Assembly: GCF_014851685.1 (NCBI RefSeq) | Contig: NZ_JACVAC010000008.1 | Location: 186,001-250,000 of the forward strand | Origin: Pseudomonas sp. PDM05 | GTDB lineage: Bacteria; Pseudomonadota; Gammaproteobacteria; Pseudomonadales; Pseudomonadaceae | Direction of reading: 5' to 3' | DNA: 64,000 bases | Shown: positions 46,355 to 55,603 of the stretch, piece after piece | Layout: every line of letters begins with the position of its first letter | Numbering within the stretch: the stretch's first letter is position 1 | The notes under the pieces: generated by a model | The model's database searches: none | Told to the model about the DNA's origin: nothing | The model's input: the letters and a program-made list of their open reading frames with translations, nothing else | Made by a program: the position numbers and the translations under genes

Positions 46355-48301
46355 ATGAAGAAAACACTGCGCGGAGTGCGAGCGCTCATGTCTGTGCCCA
46401 AGGACAATCCCGGTCTGGTCAAGGCGCAATACATCGCGCTGTCTCGCCAGTTGCCCATGATGTATTTCATCCTGCTGGTCAACAGCCTGATGCTGGCGGG
46501 CACCCACTTTGCGGTCGCGCCGCGCTGGCTGGTGGTGTATTGCCCTTTGATCATGACGTTGTTCGGGGTGATTCGTGCAGCGCAATGGATATGCACGCGC
46601 AGTCGCTCGCGCAGCCCGGCGCAGATGCTGACGGCGCTTAAGCGCACCAATATGCTCGCGCCGTTTGTCGCCGCGGCGTTCACCGCCTGGTCGCTGGCGC
46701 TGTTTCCCTATGGCGACAGCTATTCCCAGGCGCATGTCGCCTTTTATATGGCGATCACCGTCATCGGCTGCATTTTTTGCATGATGCACCTGCTGCCGGC
46801 AGCCCTGGTCACCACTGCAGTGGTCAACTCGGCGTTCGTGGTGTTCTTCGCATCCACCCATATCATTTCCTTTGTGGCCACTGCGATTGACGTCCTGCTG
46901 GTGTCCATCGCCATGCTGATCATTCTCAAGGCGCAGTACGCCGACTTCACCCGGCTGGTGAACATGCAGGCGCAGACGGCAAAACTCAGTGAGGAAAACC
47001 TTCAACTGGCCAACCAGGACAGCCTGACCGGGCTGGCCAATCGGCGGCAATTTTTTTCCAGCCTCGATACGCTGCTGTCCCGCGCCAGCGGGCAGGAGGT
47101 TCGCCTGGCCGTGGGGCTGATCGACCTGGATGGCTTCAAGCCGGTCAACGATCTCTATGGCCATAGCATCGGTGACAAACTGCTCTATCTGGTTGGCCAG
47201 CGCCTGACCGGGTTACTCAACGAAGAAGTACACCTGGCCCGGCTGGGAGGCGACGAGTTCGGTCTGATCATCACTCAGGCCATGAGCGACGACCAGTTGC
47301 AGGCCTTTGGCGAGAGAATCTGCGCCAGTATGCGCGAGCCGTTTCTGCTGGTGGACATCCCTATTCAGATCAGTGCGTCACTGGGCATCGCGACCTTCCC
47401 GGATCAGGCATCCAGCGCCACACAAGTGTATGAATACTCCGACTATGCCCTCTACCAGAGCAAGCGCCACCGTCCAGGCTCGGTCTGCCTGTTCAGCGCA
47501 GCCCATCGCCAGCAGCTCAATCGCGAAGGGCTGACCGAACAGGCCCTGCGCAGGGCCGATCTGGATTGTGAGTTTTACATGGTGTTCCAGCCCATCGTGG
47601 ATGTTCACAGTCAGCAAACAGTCGCCTTCGAGGCGTTGGCACGTTGGGAAAGCCCGGAGCTGGGTAACGTCCCGCCAAGTGAGTTCATCCCGATTGCCGA
47701 GCGTATCGGCATGATCAATCGCCTCACTATACCGTTGCTGAACAAGGCGCTGGACGCGGCAACGAGCTGGCCTGCGGGCATCCGCCTGTCATTCAACCTG
47801 TCCGCTCACGACTGTGGTTCCCAGGACGCCGCCCAGCAGATCGTCGAGCAGATCAAGAACAGCCGTTTCGACCCGCCCTCTCTCGACCTGGAAATCACCG
47901 AAACCGCGGCCATCCAAGACCTGCCGCAGACCCAGCGGGCGATCAGCCAGTTTCGCGAACTGGGCTGTGGCATTTCTCTCGACGACTTCGGCACCGGCTA
48001 TTCCAGCCTGAGCCAGATCCATGCGCTGTCGCTGACCAAACTGAAGGTGGACCGAACCTTCGTCACCAACATCCACCTCGACCCGGCTCGCTTCAAGATC
48101 GTCAAGTCGCTGATTGCCATGTGCCAGGACATGCAGTTGGAATGCATCGTCGAAGGCGTGGAAACCGCCGAAGAACTCGACGCCCTGAAAGACCTCGGCT
48201 GCGCCTGGGCCCAAGGCTACCTGTTCTCCAAACCCATGCGCGCCAGCGACATCAGTACCTGGCTTGAAGGCGAGCAACTGGCCAAGTTGCAGGTGGTTTA
48301 A
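46355..48301 (+). CDS. GGDEF-EAL protein with N-terminal membrane region
   Basis: The 648-residue protein has six hydrophobic segments within residues 30-195. A GGDEF domain follows with an intact signature (298-302), then an EAL domain with EAL at 426-428, DDFGTG and EGVET. By sequence both cyclic-di-GMP synthesis and hydrolysis could be active. The RxxD inhibitory site normally five residues before GGDEF is absent. The N-terminal region is not PAS, HAMP or MHYT by eye and may sense a membrane signal. The start is uncertain: ATG 46355 has a weak ribosome-binding site, and ATG 46388 is an alternative. Confidence 0.9.
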   Translation: MKKTLRGVRALMSVPKDNPGLVKAQYIALSRQLPMMYFILLVNSLMLAGTHFAVAPRWLVVYCPLIMTLFGVIRAAQWICTRSRSRSPAQMLTALKRTNMLAPFVAAAFTAWSLALFPYGDSYSQAHVAFYMAITVIGCIFCMMHLLPAALVTTAVVNSAFVVFFASTHIISFVATAIDVLLVSIAMLIILKAQYADFTRLVNMQAQTAKLSEENLQLANQDSLTGLANRRQFFSSLDTLLSRASGQEVRLAVGLIDLDGFKPVNDLYGHSIGDKLLYLVGQRLTGLLNEEVHLARLGGDEFGLIITQAMSDDQLQAFGERICASMREPFLLVDIPIQISASLGIATFPDQASSATQVYEYSDYALYQSKRHRPGSVCLFSAAHRQQLNREGLTEQALRRADLDCEFYMVFQPIVDVHSQQTVAFEALARWESPELGNVPPSEFIPIAERIGMINRLTIPLLNKALDAATSWPAGIRLSFNLSAHDCGSQDAAQQIVEQIKNSRFDPPSLDLEITETAAIQDLPQTQRAISQFRELGCGISLDDFGTGYSSLSQIHALSLTKLKVDRTFVTNIHLDPARFKIVKSLIAMCQDMQLECIVEGVETAEELDALKDLGCAWAQGYLFSKPMRASDISTWLEGEQLAKLQVV

Positions 48302-48374
48302 ACCGCCAAAGAGGGCAAGGCGCAACTCGCGCTCATGCCGAAGCGACAGCGAAGGTGGCAGGCCAAAAAAGCAG

Positions 48375-48398
48375 AAAGCCCGCAGTTACGCGGGCTTT
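48375..48398. terminator. Bidirectional terminator between the GGDEF-EAL gene and guaA
   Basis: AAAGCCCGC (48375-48383) pairs with GCGGGCTTT (48390-48398). On the minus strand TTTCTGCTTTTTT follows, a good tail for guaA. Confidence 0.8.
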
Positions 48399-48444
48399 CG
48401 GGGTATTTCTTAGCACTTGATGCCGGTCGGTACCGGACGCGGGA

Positions 48445-50022
48445 TCATTCCCACTCAATCGTCGCCGGCGGCTTGCTCGACACGTCATAAGTAACGCGCG
48501 AAATGCCTTCGATCTCATTGATGATACGGCCGCTGACAGTTTCCAGCAGTTCGTACGGCAGGTGTGCCCAACGGGCGGTCATGAAGTCGATGGTTTCTAC
48601 GGCACGCAGGGCCACGACCCACGCGTAACGACGGCCATCGCCTACAACGCCAACGGATTTCACCGGCTGGAACACCACGAACGCCTGGCTGACCTTGTGG
48701 TACCAGTCGGCCTTGCGCAGTTCTTCGATGAAGATGTGGTCGGCGCGACGCAGCAGGTCGGCGTATTCCTTCTTCACTTCACCGAGGATACGCACGCCCA
48801 GGCCCGGGCCCGGGAATGGGTGGCGGTAGACCATGTCGTACGGCAGGCCCAGTTCCAGGCCCAGACGGCGCACTTCGTCCTTGAACAGTTCGCGCAGCGG
48901 TTCTACCAGCTTGAGGTTCATCTCCTCAGGCAGGCCACCCACGTTGTGGTGGGACTTGATCACGTGGGCCTTGCCGCTCTTGGCGCCGGCCGACTCGATC
49001 ACGTCAGGGTAGATGGTGCCCTGGGCGAGGTACTTGATGTTGTCCAGTTTGTTGGACTGGGCATCGAACACGTCGATGAAGGTACGACCGATGATCTTGC
49101 GCTTCTTCTCCGGGTCGGACTCGCCGGCCAGGTTGTTGAGGAACTGATCTTCAGCGTTGGCGCGGATCACCTTGACGCCCATGTTCTCGGCGAACATGGC
49201 CATCACTTGCTCACCTTCGTGCAGGCGCAGCAGGCCGTTGTCGACGAAGACGCAGGTCAGTTGGTCGCCAATGGCTTTGTGCAGCAGGGCTGCTACCACG
49301 GAGGAGTCAACGCCGCCGGACAGGCCCAGCAGTACGTTGTCGGTGCCGACCTGGGCGCGAACCTGGGCGATGGCATCTTCAGCGATTTTCGACGGGGTCC
49401 ACAGGGCTTCACACTCGCAGATGTCGAGGATGAAGCGCGACAGGATGCGGCCGCCTTGCTTGGTGTGGGTCACTTCCGGGTGGAACTGCACGCCGTAATA
49501 ACGACGCTCGTCGCTGAACATGCCGGCGATCGGGCAGCTCGGGGTGCTGGCCAGGATGTGGAAGTCTTCCGGCATCTTGGTGACCTTGTCACCGTGGCTC
49601 ATCCACACGTCGAGGCCGAACAGGCCGTCGGCGTCAACGTGGTCTTCGATGCCGTCCAGCAGGCGGCTCTTGCCGACCACGTCGACACGGGCGTAGCCGA
49701 ATTCACGCAGTTCGGAACCCTCAACCTTGCCGCCCAGTTGCTCGGCCATGGTCTGCATGCCGTAGCAGATACCGAAGACAGGCACGCCCAGGTCGAATAC
49801 GGCTTGCGGGCAGCGCGGGCTGTTGGCTTCGTGCACGGACTCGGGGCCACCGGCGAGGATGACGCCTTTCGGTGCGAATTCGCGGATCGCTTCGTCGTCC
49901 ATGTCGAACGGATGCAGTTCGCAGTACACGCCGATCTCACGCACGCGGCGGGCAATCAGTTGGGTGTACTGGGAACCGAAGTCGAGGATCAGGATGCGGT
50001 GGGCGTGAATGTCGAGGGCCAT
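48445..50022 (-). CDS. guaA: GMP synthase (glutamine-hydrolysing)
   Basis: GuaA aminates XMP to GMP. The 525-residue protein has the N-terminal class I glutaminase (Cys in FGICYGMQTMAEQLGG, His-Glu in QFHPEVTHT). The ATP-pyrophosphatase domain (GLSGGVDSSVVAALL) and the C-terminal dimerisation domain ending TIEWE follow. It follows guaB, 126 bp downstream; the gap contains a large inverted repeat. Confidence 0.97.
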   Translation of the reverse strand: MALDIHAHRILILDFGSQYTQLIARRVREIGVYCELHPFDMDDEAIREFAPKGVILAGGPESVHEANSPRCPQAVFDLGVPVFGICYGMQTMAEQLGGKVEGSELREFGYARVDVVGKSRLLDGIEDHVDADGLFGLDVWMSHGDKVTKMPEDFHILASTPSCPIAGMFSDERRYYGVQFHPEVTHTKQGGRILSRFILDICECEALWTPSKIAEDAIAQVRAQVGTDNVLLGLSGGVDSSVVAALLHKAIGDQLTCVFVDNGLLRLHEGEQVMAMFAENMGVKVIRANAEDQFLNNLAGESDPEKKRKIIGRTFIDVFDAQSNKLDNIKYLAQGTIYPDVIESAGAKSGKAHVIKSHHNVGGLPEEMNLKLVEPLRELFKDEVRRLGLELGLPYDMVYRHPFPGPGLGVRILGEVKKEYADLLRRADHIFIEELRKADWYHKVSQAFVVFQPVKSVGVVGDGRRYAWVVALRAVETIDFMTARWAHLPYELLETVSGRIINEIEGISRVTYDVSSKPPATIEWE

Positions 50023-50061
50023 GGGAGGGACTCTGAAAAGCAGTTGCGAGCTTCAAGCTGC

Positions 50062-50121
50062 AAGCTGCAAGTAATCGGGGACTGCGCGGGAGCTGCACCA
50101 ACACAGCCCCGCTTGCAGCTT
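50062..50121. repeat. Interrupted inverted repeat between guaB and guaA
   Basis: AAGCTGCAAG (50062-50071) pairs with CTTGCAGCTT (50112-50121), and CGGGG (50076-50080) with CCCCG (50107-50111). The surrounding AAGCTGCAAGCTGCAAG looks like a dispersed Pseudomonas repeat. It could attenuate transcription from guaB into guaA. Confidence 0.6.
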
Positions 50122-50148
50122 ATAACTTGTGGCTTCTAGCTGTCGGCT

Positions 50149-51618
50149 TCAGCCGACGCGGTAGTTTGGCGCTTCCTTGGTGATCTGCACGTCGTGAACA
50201 TGGGATTCAGCCATGCCGGCGCCGGTGATCCGTACGAACTCTGGCTTGGTGCGCATTTCTTCGATGTTGGCGCTACCGGTGTAGCCCATCGAGGAGCGCA
50301 GGCCGCCCATCAGTTGGTGGATGATCGCGCTCAGGGTGCCTTTGTAAGGTACACGGCCTTCGATGCCTTCCGGAACGAGCTTCTCGGCGCCTGCCGAGGA
50401 GTCCTGGAAGTAACGGTCGGAAGAGCCTTGTGCCTGGGACATGGCGCCCAGCGAACCCATGCCGCGGTAAGCCTTGTACGAACGACCCTGGAACAGTTCG
50501 ATCTCGCCTGGTGCTTCTTCGGTACCGGCGAACATCGAGCCCATCATCACGCAGGAAGCACCGGCAACGATGGCCTTGGACAGGTCACCGGAGAAACGGA
50601 TGCCGCCGTCGGCGATCAACGGAACGCCAGTGCCTTCAAGGGCAGCAGCAACGTTGGCGATGGCGCTGATTTGCGGCACGCCCACACCGGCAACGATACG
50701 GGTGGTGCAGATCGAGCCAGGGCCGATACCGACCTTGACCGCATCCGCGCCCGCTTCGGCCAGGGCCTTGGCGGCAGCGCCGGTGGCAATGTTGCCGCCG
50801 ATCACTTGCACTTCAGGGAAGTTCTGCTTGACCCAACGCACGCGGTCGATCACGCCTTTGGAGTGACCGTGGGCAGTGTCGACCACTACCACGTCAACGC
50901 CAGCAGCCACCAGCGCGGCAACGCGGTCGCCGGTGTCTTTACCGGTGCCGACGGCAGCGCCAACGCGCAGACGACCTTGGTCATCCTTGCTGGCCAGCGG
51001 GTAAGCCTTGGCTTTTTCGATGTCGTTGACGGTCATCATGCCTTTGAGGGCAAATTTGTCGTCGACGATCAGCACGCGCTCGATGCGGTGCTTGTGCAGC
51101 AGTTCGCGCACATCGTTCTTGTCGGCGCCTTCCATGACAGTGACCAGGCGCTCTTTAGGCGTCATCACTTCACGGACGGTGACTTCAAGACGGTTTTCGA
51201 AACGCACGTCACGGGAAGTGACGATGCCGACCAGGTCGCCATCATGCAGCACCGGAACACCGGAGATGTTGTGCAGGCGGGTCAGGTCGAACAGGTCGCG
51301 CACGGTGGCGTCGGCTTCGATGGTGATCGGATCTTTCACCACGCCAGCTTCGTAACGCTTGACCTTGCGCACTTCGGCAGCTTGCTGCTCGATGGTCATG
51401 TTCTTGTGGATGATGCCGATGCCGCCTTCCTGAGCCATGGCGATTGCCAAACGGGCTTCAGTGACGGTGTCCATGGCAGCGGAAACCAGTGGAATATTCA
51501 GCTCGATGCCACGGGTTAGGCGGGTCTTGAGACTGACTTCGTTAGGAAGCACCTCGGAATAACCGGGCACTAAAAGAATGTCGTCGAATGTCAGAGCTTC
51601 TTGGCTGATACGCAGCAT
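50149..51618 (-). CDS. guaB: Inosine-5'-monophosphate dehydrogenase
   Basis: GuaB oxidises IMP to XMP, the committed step to guanine nucleotides. The 489-residue protein has the split TIM barrel (MLRISQEALTFDDILLVPGYSEVLP), a pair of CBS domains (about residues 95-205) and the catalytic Cys in GIGPGSICTTRIVAG. ATG 51618 gives the normal length; the longer frame to 51849 is not needed. A 7-bp inverted repeat GTCGGCT/AGCCGAC surrounds its stop codon. Confidence 0.97.
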   Translation of the reverse strand: MLRISQEALTFDDILLVPGYSEVLPNEVSLKTRLTRGIELNIPLVSAAMDTVTEARLAIAMAQEGGIGIIHKNMTIEQQAAEVRKVKRYEAGVVKDPITIEADATVRDLFDLTRLHNISGVPVLHDGDLVGIVTSRDVRFENRLEVTVREVMTPKERLVTVMEGADKNDVRELLHKHRIERVLIVDDKFALKGMMTVNDIEKAKAYPLASKDDQGRLRVGAAVGTGKDTGDRVAALVAAGVDVVVVDTAHGHSKGVIDRVRWVKQNFPEVQVIGGNIATGAAAKALAEAGADAVKVGIGPGSICTTRIVAGVGVPQISAIANVAAALEGTGVPLIADGGIRFSGDLSKAIVAGASCVMMGSMFAGTEEAPGEIELFQGRSYKAYRGMGSLGAMSQAQGSSDRYFQDSSAGAEKLVPEGIEGRVPYKGTLSAIIHQLMGGLRSSMGYTGSANIEEMRTKPEFVRITGAGMAESHVHDVQITKEAPNYRVG

Positions 51619-51654
51619 CGCGGGGGCTCCCGAGCGGGAAAATGGAAGCGCGCC

Positions 51655-51683
51655 ATTATACTCATGCACCCCACTGGGCTCAA
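51655..51683 (-). promoter_or_regulatory. Sigma-70 promoter of guaB-guaA
   Basis: On the minus strand TTGAGC (51678-51683) and TATAAT (51655-51660) are 17 bp apart. The leader to the guaB start is about 30 nt. Confidence 0.7.
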
Positions 51684-51722
51684 TGTAAAACTCTGACAAA
51701 CTTGGTAATACTGATAGATGGA

Positions 51723-52271
51723 TTAAAGTTCGACTTTGACCCAACTCATCTTCTGGTCCAGCCAATCGGCAAATTCGTCGATAAAGCTCTGCTTGAACCC
51801 CGCCTCCGCCCAGTTGTTGAAGATGAATCCCAGGTTGGAAAATCCGCATTCCTGTAGGAAGAGGAAGCCGTTGATGTCGTCTTCATGCCCACACAGCGGA
51901 CAGGTGAAGTTGTCGGTGTGGCCCGGCATCCAGTCTTCCAGGCTTTCGAACAGCGCCTCGCCGACTTCCTTGCGGCATTCCGGGCAGCCCGCTTCTTCGA
52001 GGAAGCCCTTGGCCGGCGTATAGATGCAGCGCTTGTAGATGATCTCCAGGCCGTTGATCGGCTCGTTGAACGGCAGCGCCTCGGGGTACAGCACCACGGC
52101 GCGGGCACCATCGGCCATGGCGTAGGCCATGCGGTTGCCGGTACGCCCGCAGGTGGTGAGTTCTTCCTTGATGATGTTCTTGCGCACCAGCCAACGCACA
52201 ATCGCCCGGGCGCGGGGTTCGTGGACGGGCAAGGTGGAGATTTTCGGGACAAGGATGCTTTGGGAGTTCAT
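51723..52271 (-). CDS. Conserved zinc-ribbon protein of unknown function
   Basis: The 182-residue protein contains a four-cysteine metal site: C96 and C99 in CPEC, C124 and C127 in CPLCGHED. It has no membrane segment or signal peptide. Similar Pseudomonas proteins are often labelled 'sugar ABC transporter ATPase', but no Walker motif is visible and that label looks wrong. It ends about 40 bp before the guaB promoter and reads toward it. Confidence 0.7.
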   Translation of the reverse strand: MNSQSILVPKISTLPVHEPRARAIVRWLVRKNIIKEELTTCGRTGNRMAYAMADGARAVVLYPEALPFNEPINGLEIIYKRCIYTPAKGFLEEAGCPECRKEVGEALFESLEDWMPGHTDNFTCPLCGHEDDINGFLFLQECGFSNLGFIFNNWAEAGFKQSFIDEFADWLDQKMSWVKVEL

Positions 52272-52304
52272 GGGGCCTGAGAGTCCTGCGGTGTGCCGTC
52301 TGGC

Positions 52305-52391
52305 GCCTTCGCGGGCAAGCCCGCTCCCACAGGTGGCCGCATTCCAACAGAAGAAATGCGCTCGAATGTGGGAGCGGGCTTGCCCGCGAAG
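52305..52391. repeat. REPIN
   Basis: CCTTCGCGGGCAAGCCCGCTCCCACA and TGTGGGAGCGGGCTTGCCCGCGAA are inverted. It lies between the zinc-ribbon and TSUP genes. Confidence 0.9.
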
Positions 52392-52432
52392 AGGCCCTGA
52401 AGGCTGGCAGCTTAATCCCTGAAGAAATCAGG

Positions 52433-53200
52433 TCAAGCGCTCAAATACCGCCCGATCAATGCAATACCGCTGGCCAGCACCAGCCAGGTCACCAATCGCA
52501 CAAAGGTTTCACGGGACAGGCGCATCGTCAGCCTGCGCCCAAACCAAAGTCCCAGCACCATCGCCGGCAACAGGCACAGCGCCAACATCAACAGCGGCAA
52601 ATCCGCATACACCCCGGCAATCAGGAACAGGCTCAAGCGCACCACCGTGCTGCAACTGATCAACGCACTTTGGGTGGCGCGCGCCGCGTCCTTGGGCAAG
52701 CGGCTGTTCAGATAGATCGCGTATAAAAAACCGCCGCTGCCAAACAACGCCCCAAACAAGCCGCCCACGGTGCCCATCGGGATCGACCAACCCGCCGCCA
52801 ATTGCGCCGGCCGGGCTTTTACGGCCAGGCTGTAGATCGCATATGCACTGATAAACAGGCCCATCAACAGCAGCAACACATCCGAGTGCAGGTTGAGCAA
52901 AAACACCACGCCAAGGGTGCAACCGATCGCCATGCACGGCAGCAAGCGCAGCAACTCCGGCTTGTTCACGTCGCGCCGTGATTGCAGCAGGTTGCCGAAC
53001 GCCGCGACAAAATCCAGCAGCACCAGCAGCGGGATGATCTTGGACAGCGGCATAAACAGGATCAGGATCGGCCCCGCCACCAGCGCCGTGCCAAAACCGG
53101 CGATACCAAACACGATGTAGGCCACCGCCACGCCCAGGCCGATCACCAGCCAATCCACAGCGCCAAACGACCACTGGCTCATCAGCTCAACCGGGCTCAT
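52433..53200 (-). CDS. TSUP (TauE/SafE) family membrane transporter
   Basis: The 255-residue protein has about eight hydrophobic segments and the TauE/SafE pattern, with FGIAGFGTALVAGPILILFMPLSKIIPLLVLLDFVAA in the first half and a repeat near GGLFGALFGSGGFLYAIYL. The family exports or imports sulfur-containing or organic anions; the substrate is unknown. It is divergent from a LysR regulator with a 100-bp gap, so it is the likely target of that regulator. Confidence 0.88.
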   Translation of the reverse strand: MSPVELMSQWSFGAVDWLVIGLGVAVAYIVFGIAGFGTALVAGPILILFMPLSKIIPLLVLLDFVAAFGNLLQSRRDVNKPELLRLLPCMAIGCTLGVVFLLNLHSDVLLLLMGLFISAYAIYSLAVKARPAQLAAGWSIPMGTVGGLFGALFGSGGFLYAIYLNSRLPKDAARATQSALISCSTVVRLSLFLIAGVYADLPLLMLALCLLPAMVLGLWFGRRLTMRLSRETFVRLVTWLVLASGIALIGRYLSA

Positions 53201-53299
53201 GGGTTATTCCTTGAAAGAGATAGCCTTCACTTTAGCCATCGACGAGGGTTGCGACTAATATCTTCAAAGCCCTCCACCCATCTCGAAAAGGCATGACGC

Positions 53300-54190
53300 G
53301 TGATCTCCACCCGCCAACTGCGTTACTTCGTCGAAATCGCCGACAGTGGCAGCTTCAGCGCCGCCGCCGAGCGCTTGTTTGTCGCCCAATCCGCATTGAG
53401 CCGGCAGATCAAGGAGCTGGAAACCAGACTGCAAACCCCCTTGTTCGAACGCACTGCGCGCCAGCCCCGACTGACGGCGGCGGGTGAAGCCTTCTACCCA
53501 CGGGCGCGCAACCTGCTGAGTGAGCTGCTCAAGGCCTGCGAGATGACCACGCAAATCGGCAACGGCCAACGCGGCACGCTGCGCTTGAGCCATTCCAGTA
53601 CCGTGCCGATGAGTGGCGCGTTGCTGCATGGCATCAGTACGTGGCTGGAGCGCTGCCCGGGCGTGTCGATGGACATCGTCAAGCTGTCCTCGGAGGCGCA
53701 ATTGGAGGAAATCGCCGACGGCCGCCTGGAGGTGGGCGTGTTGCGTTTGCCGGTATTGCGCCAGCGCGAAGGCGTGCGCGTGACACCTTTATATAGTGAA
53801 CAACTGTTGCTCGCGGTGCCGCCGAACCATGGGTTGGCACGCAGTAATGCGCCGATTGAACTGGAACAACTCAAGGACGAAGCGTTTATCTCGATCCCCC
53901 ATCCCCAGCGTGGGGGGCTGAGTTATCTATCCGCCGAGCTGTGCATGCGTGCAGGATTTTTCCCCAAGGCGGCACGGGTCATGTCGCGCAAGACCACCCA
54001 GTTGCAGTTGATCCAGGCCGGCTTCGGTATTGCCCTGTTACCAAAATCCATGCAGGACATCGCCCCCGCCAATGTGCGGTTTCTACCGCTGGCCGACCCG
54101 GACTGCCTGAGCACCGTGGCCCTGGCCTGCGCGCAGACGCCGAGCGCGCTGGTGGAGCAATTCTGTCAAACCCTGCGTGAATGCCTATAA
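53300..54190 (+). CDS. LysR-family transcriptional regulator
   Basis: The 296-residue protein has the LysR helix-turn-helix (LRYFVEIADSGSFSAAAERLFVAQSALSRQIKELETRLQTPLFER) and a C-terminal periplasmic-binding-like effector domain. It starts with GTG at 53300, preceded by AAAAGG at about 9 nt; a nearby ATG at 53293 is out of frame. Divergence from the TSUP transporter gene suggests that it controls that gene. The effector is unknown. Confidence 0.92.
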   Translation: MISTRQLRYFVEIADSGSFSAAAERLFVAQSALSRQIKELETRLQTPLFERTARQPRLTAAGEAFYPRARNLLSELLKACEMTTQIGNGQRGTLRLSHSSTVPMSGALLHGISTWLERCPGVSMDIVKLSSEAQLEEIADGRLEVGVLRLPVLRQREGVRVTPLYSEQLLLAVPPNHGLARSNAPIELEQLKDEAFISIPHPQRGGLSYLSAELCMRAGFFPKAARVMSRKTTQLQLIQAGFGIALLPKSMQDIAPANVRFLPLADPDCLSTVALACAQTPSALVEQFCQTLRECL

Positions 54191-54200
54191 ACTGCCGCCC

Positions 54201-54233
54201 ATGATTAAAGACCTCTGCTCATGATTAAAGACC
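54201..54233 (+). repeat. 20-bp-period duplication over the xseA start
   Basis: ATGATTAAAGACC occurs at 54201-54213 and again at 54221-54233. The first copy opens a seven-codon frame (MIKDLCS) whose TGA at 54222-54224 overlaps the real xseA ATG. Confidence 0.8.
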
Positions 54234-55600
54234 CGTTTGCCCGCCTGGGCCTGGACCGCGAAGTCCTGACTGTCAGCCAGCTCAACGGCCGTGCGCGGGT
54301 GTTGCTGGAAGACGTGTTCACCAATATCTGGGTCGAAGGCGAGATCTCCAACCTCGCCCGCCCGGCTTCCGGCCACGTGTATTTCACCCTCAAGGACAGC
54401 GGCGCCCAGGTGCGTTGCGCGTTGTTCCGCAACAATGCGGCGCGGGTGCGCCAGGCGTTGAAGGACGGCCTGGCGGTGAAGGTACGCGGCAAGGTTTCGT
54501 TGTTTGAAGGCCGCGGCGATTACCAACTGATCCTCGATACCGTAGAGCCTGCCGGCGATGGCGCGCTGCGCCTGGCCTTCGACGCGCTGAAGGAAAAGCT
54601 CAGCGCCGAAGGCCTGTTCAGTGCCGAGCGCAAGGTGCCGCTGCCGGCCCACCCGCAGAAGATCGGCATTATCAGCTCGCCCACGGGCGCGGTGATCCGC
54701 GACATCATCAGCGTGTTCCGCCGCCGTGCGCCGCAGGTGCAACTGACATTGATCCCCACCGCCGTGCAAGGCCGCGAAGCGATCCCGCAGATTGTGCGCG
54801 CACTGAAAATGGCCGACGCCCGTGGCTTTGACGCGTTGATCCTGGCCCGTGGCGGCGGCTCGCTGGAAGACCTGTGGTGCTTCAACGAAGAAGCGGTCGC
54901 CCGTGCAGTAGATGCCTGCGTGACACCTATCGTCAGCGCCATCGGCCATGAAACCGATGTCTCCATCAGCGATTTCGTCGCGGACGTGCGCGCCCCTACC
55001 CCATCCGCCGCCGCCGAGTTACTGGCCCCCGATTCCAGCAACCTGGTGCGCCAGGTCGACAGCCTGCATCGCCGCCTGGTGATGCTGATGCGCAACCGCC
55101 TGACCCACGACCGCCTGCGCCTGGAGGGCATGGCCCGACGCCTGCGTCACCCCGGCGAGCGCCTGCGCCAGCAAGCCCAGCGCCTGGATGACCTGGACAT
55201 GCGCCTGCGCCGCGCCTTCGAACGCAACCTCAACACCCGTCGCGAACGCCTGATCCGCCTGGAAACCCGCCTCGCCGGCCAACACCCCGGCCGTCAACTG
55301 GCCCTGCTGCGCCAGCGCCTCGACAGCCTCGCCGAGCGCCTGCCCCGCGCCATGCGCGAAGGCCTCAAGGCGCGCCGCCTGCAACTGCAAAGCCAGGTGC
55401 AGACGTTGCAGGTGGTCAGCCCGCTGGCGACCCTCGGGCGTGGCTACAGCATCCTGCTGGATGAGCGCGGCCAGGCGATTCGCAACGCCGCACAAACCCA
55501 CACCGGCCAGCGCCTGACCGCACGCCTCGGTGAAGGCCAACTGCAGGTGCGGGTGGAAGACAATCACCTGACACCCGTCACCCTTTCGTTATTGGATTGA
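54221..55600 (+). CDS. xseA: Exodeoxyribonuclease VII large subunit
   Basis: XseA with XseB degrades single-stranded DNA from both ends. The 459-residue protein shows the N-terminal OB fold (LTVSQLNGRARVLLEDVFTNIWVEGEISNL), the catalytic domain (ISSPTGAVIRDI; ARGGGSLEDLWCFNEE; SAIGHETDVSISDFVADVRAPTPSAAAE) and a long helical C-terminal part. No good ribosome-binding site precedes the ATG; a small upstream frame overlaps it. It lies four bases ahead of the peptidase gene. Confidence 0.96.
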   Translation: MIKDPFARLGLDREVLTVSQLNGRARVLLEDVFTNIWVEGEISNLARPASGHVYFTLKDSGAQVRCALFRNNAARVRQALKDGLAVKVRGKVSLFEGRGDYQLILDTVEPAGDGALRLAFDALKEKLSAEGLFSAERKVPLPAHPQKIGIISSPTGAVIRDIISVFRRRAPQVQLTLIPTAVQGREAIPQIVRALKMADARGFDALILARGGGSLEDLWCFNEEAVARAVDACVTPIVSAIGHETDVSISDFVADVRAPTPSAAAELLAPDSSNLVRQVDSLHRRLVMLMRNRLTHDRLRLEGMARRLRHPGERLRQQAQRLDDLDMRLRRAFERNLNTRRERLIRLETRLAGQHPGRQLALLRQRLDSLAERLPRAMREGLKARRLQLQSQVQTLQVVSPLATLGRGYSILLDERGQAIRNAAQTHTGQRLTARLGEGQLQVRVEDNHLTPVTLSLLD

Positions 55601-55603
55601 TCG

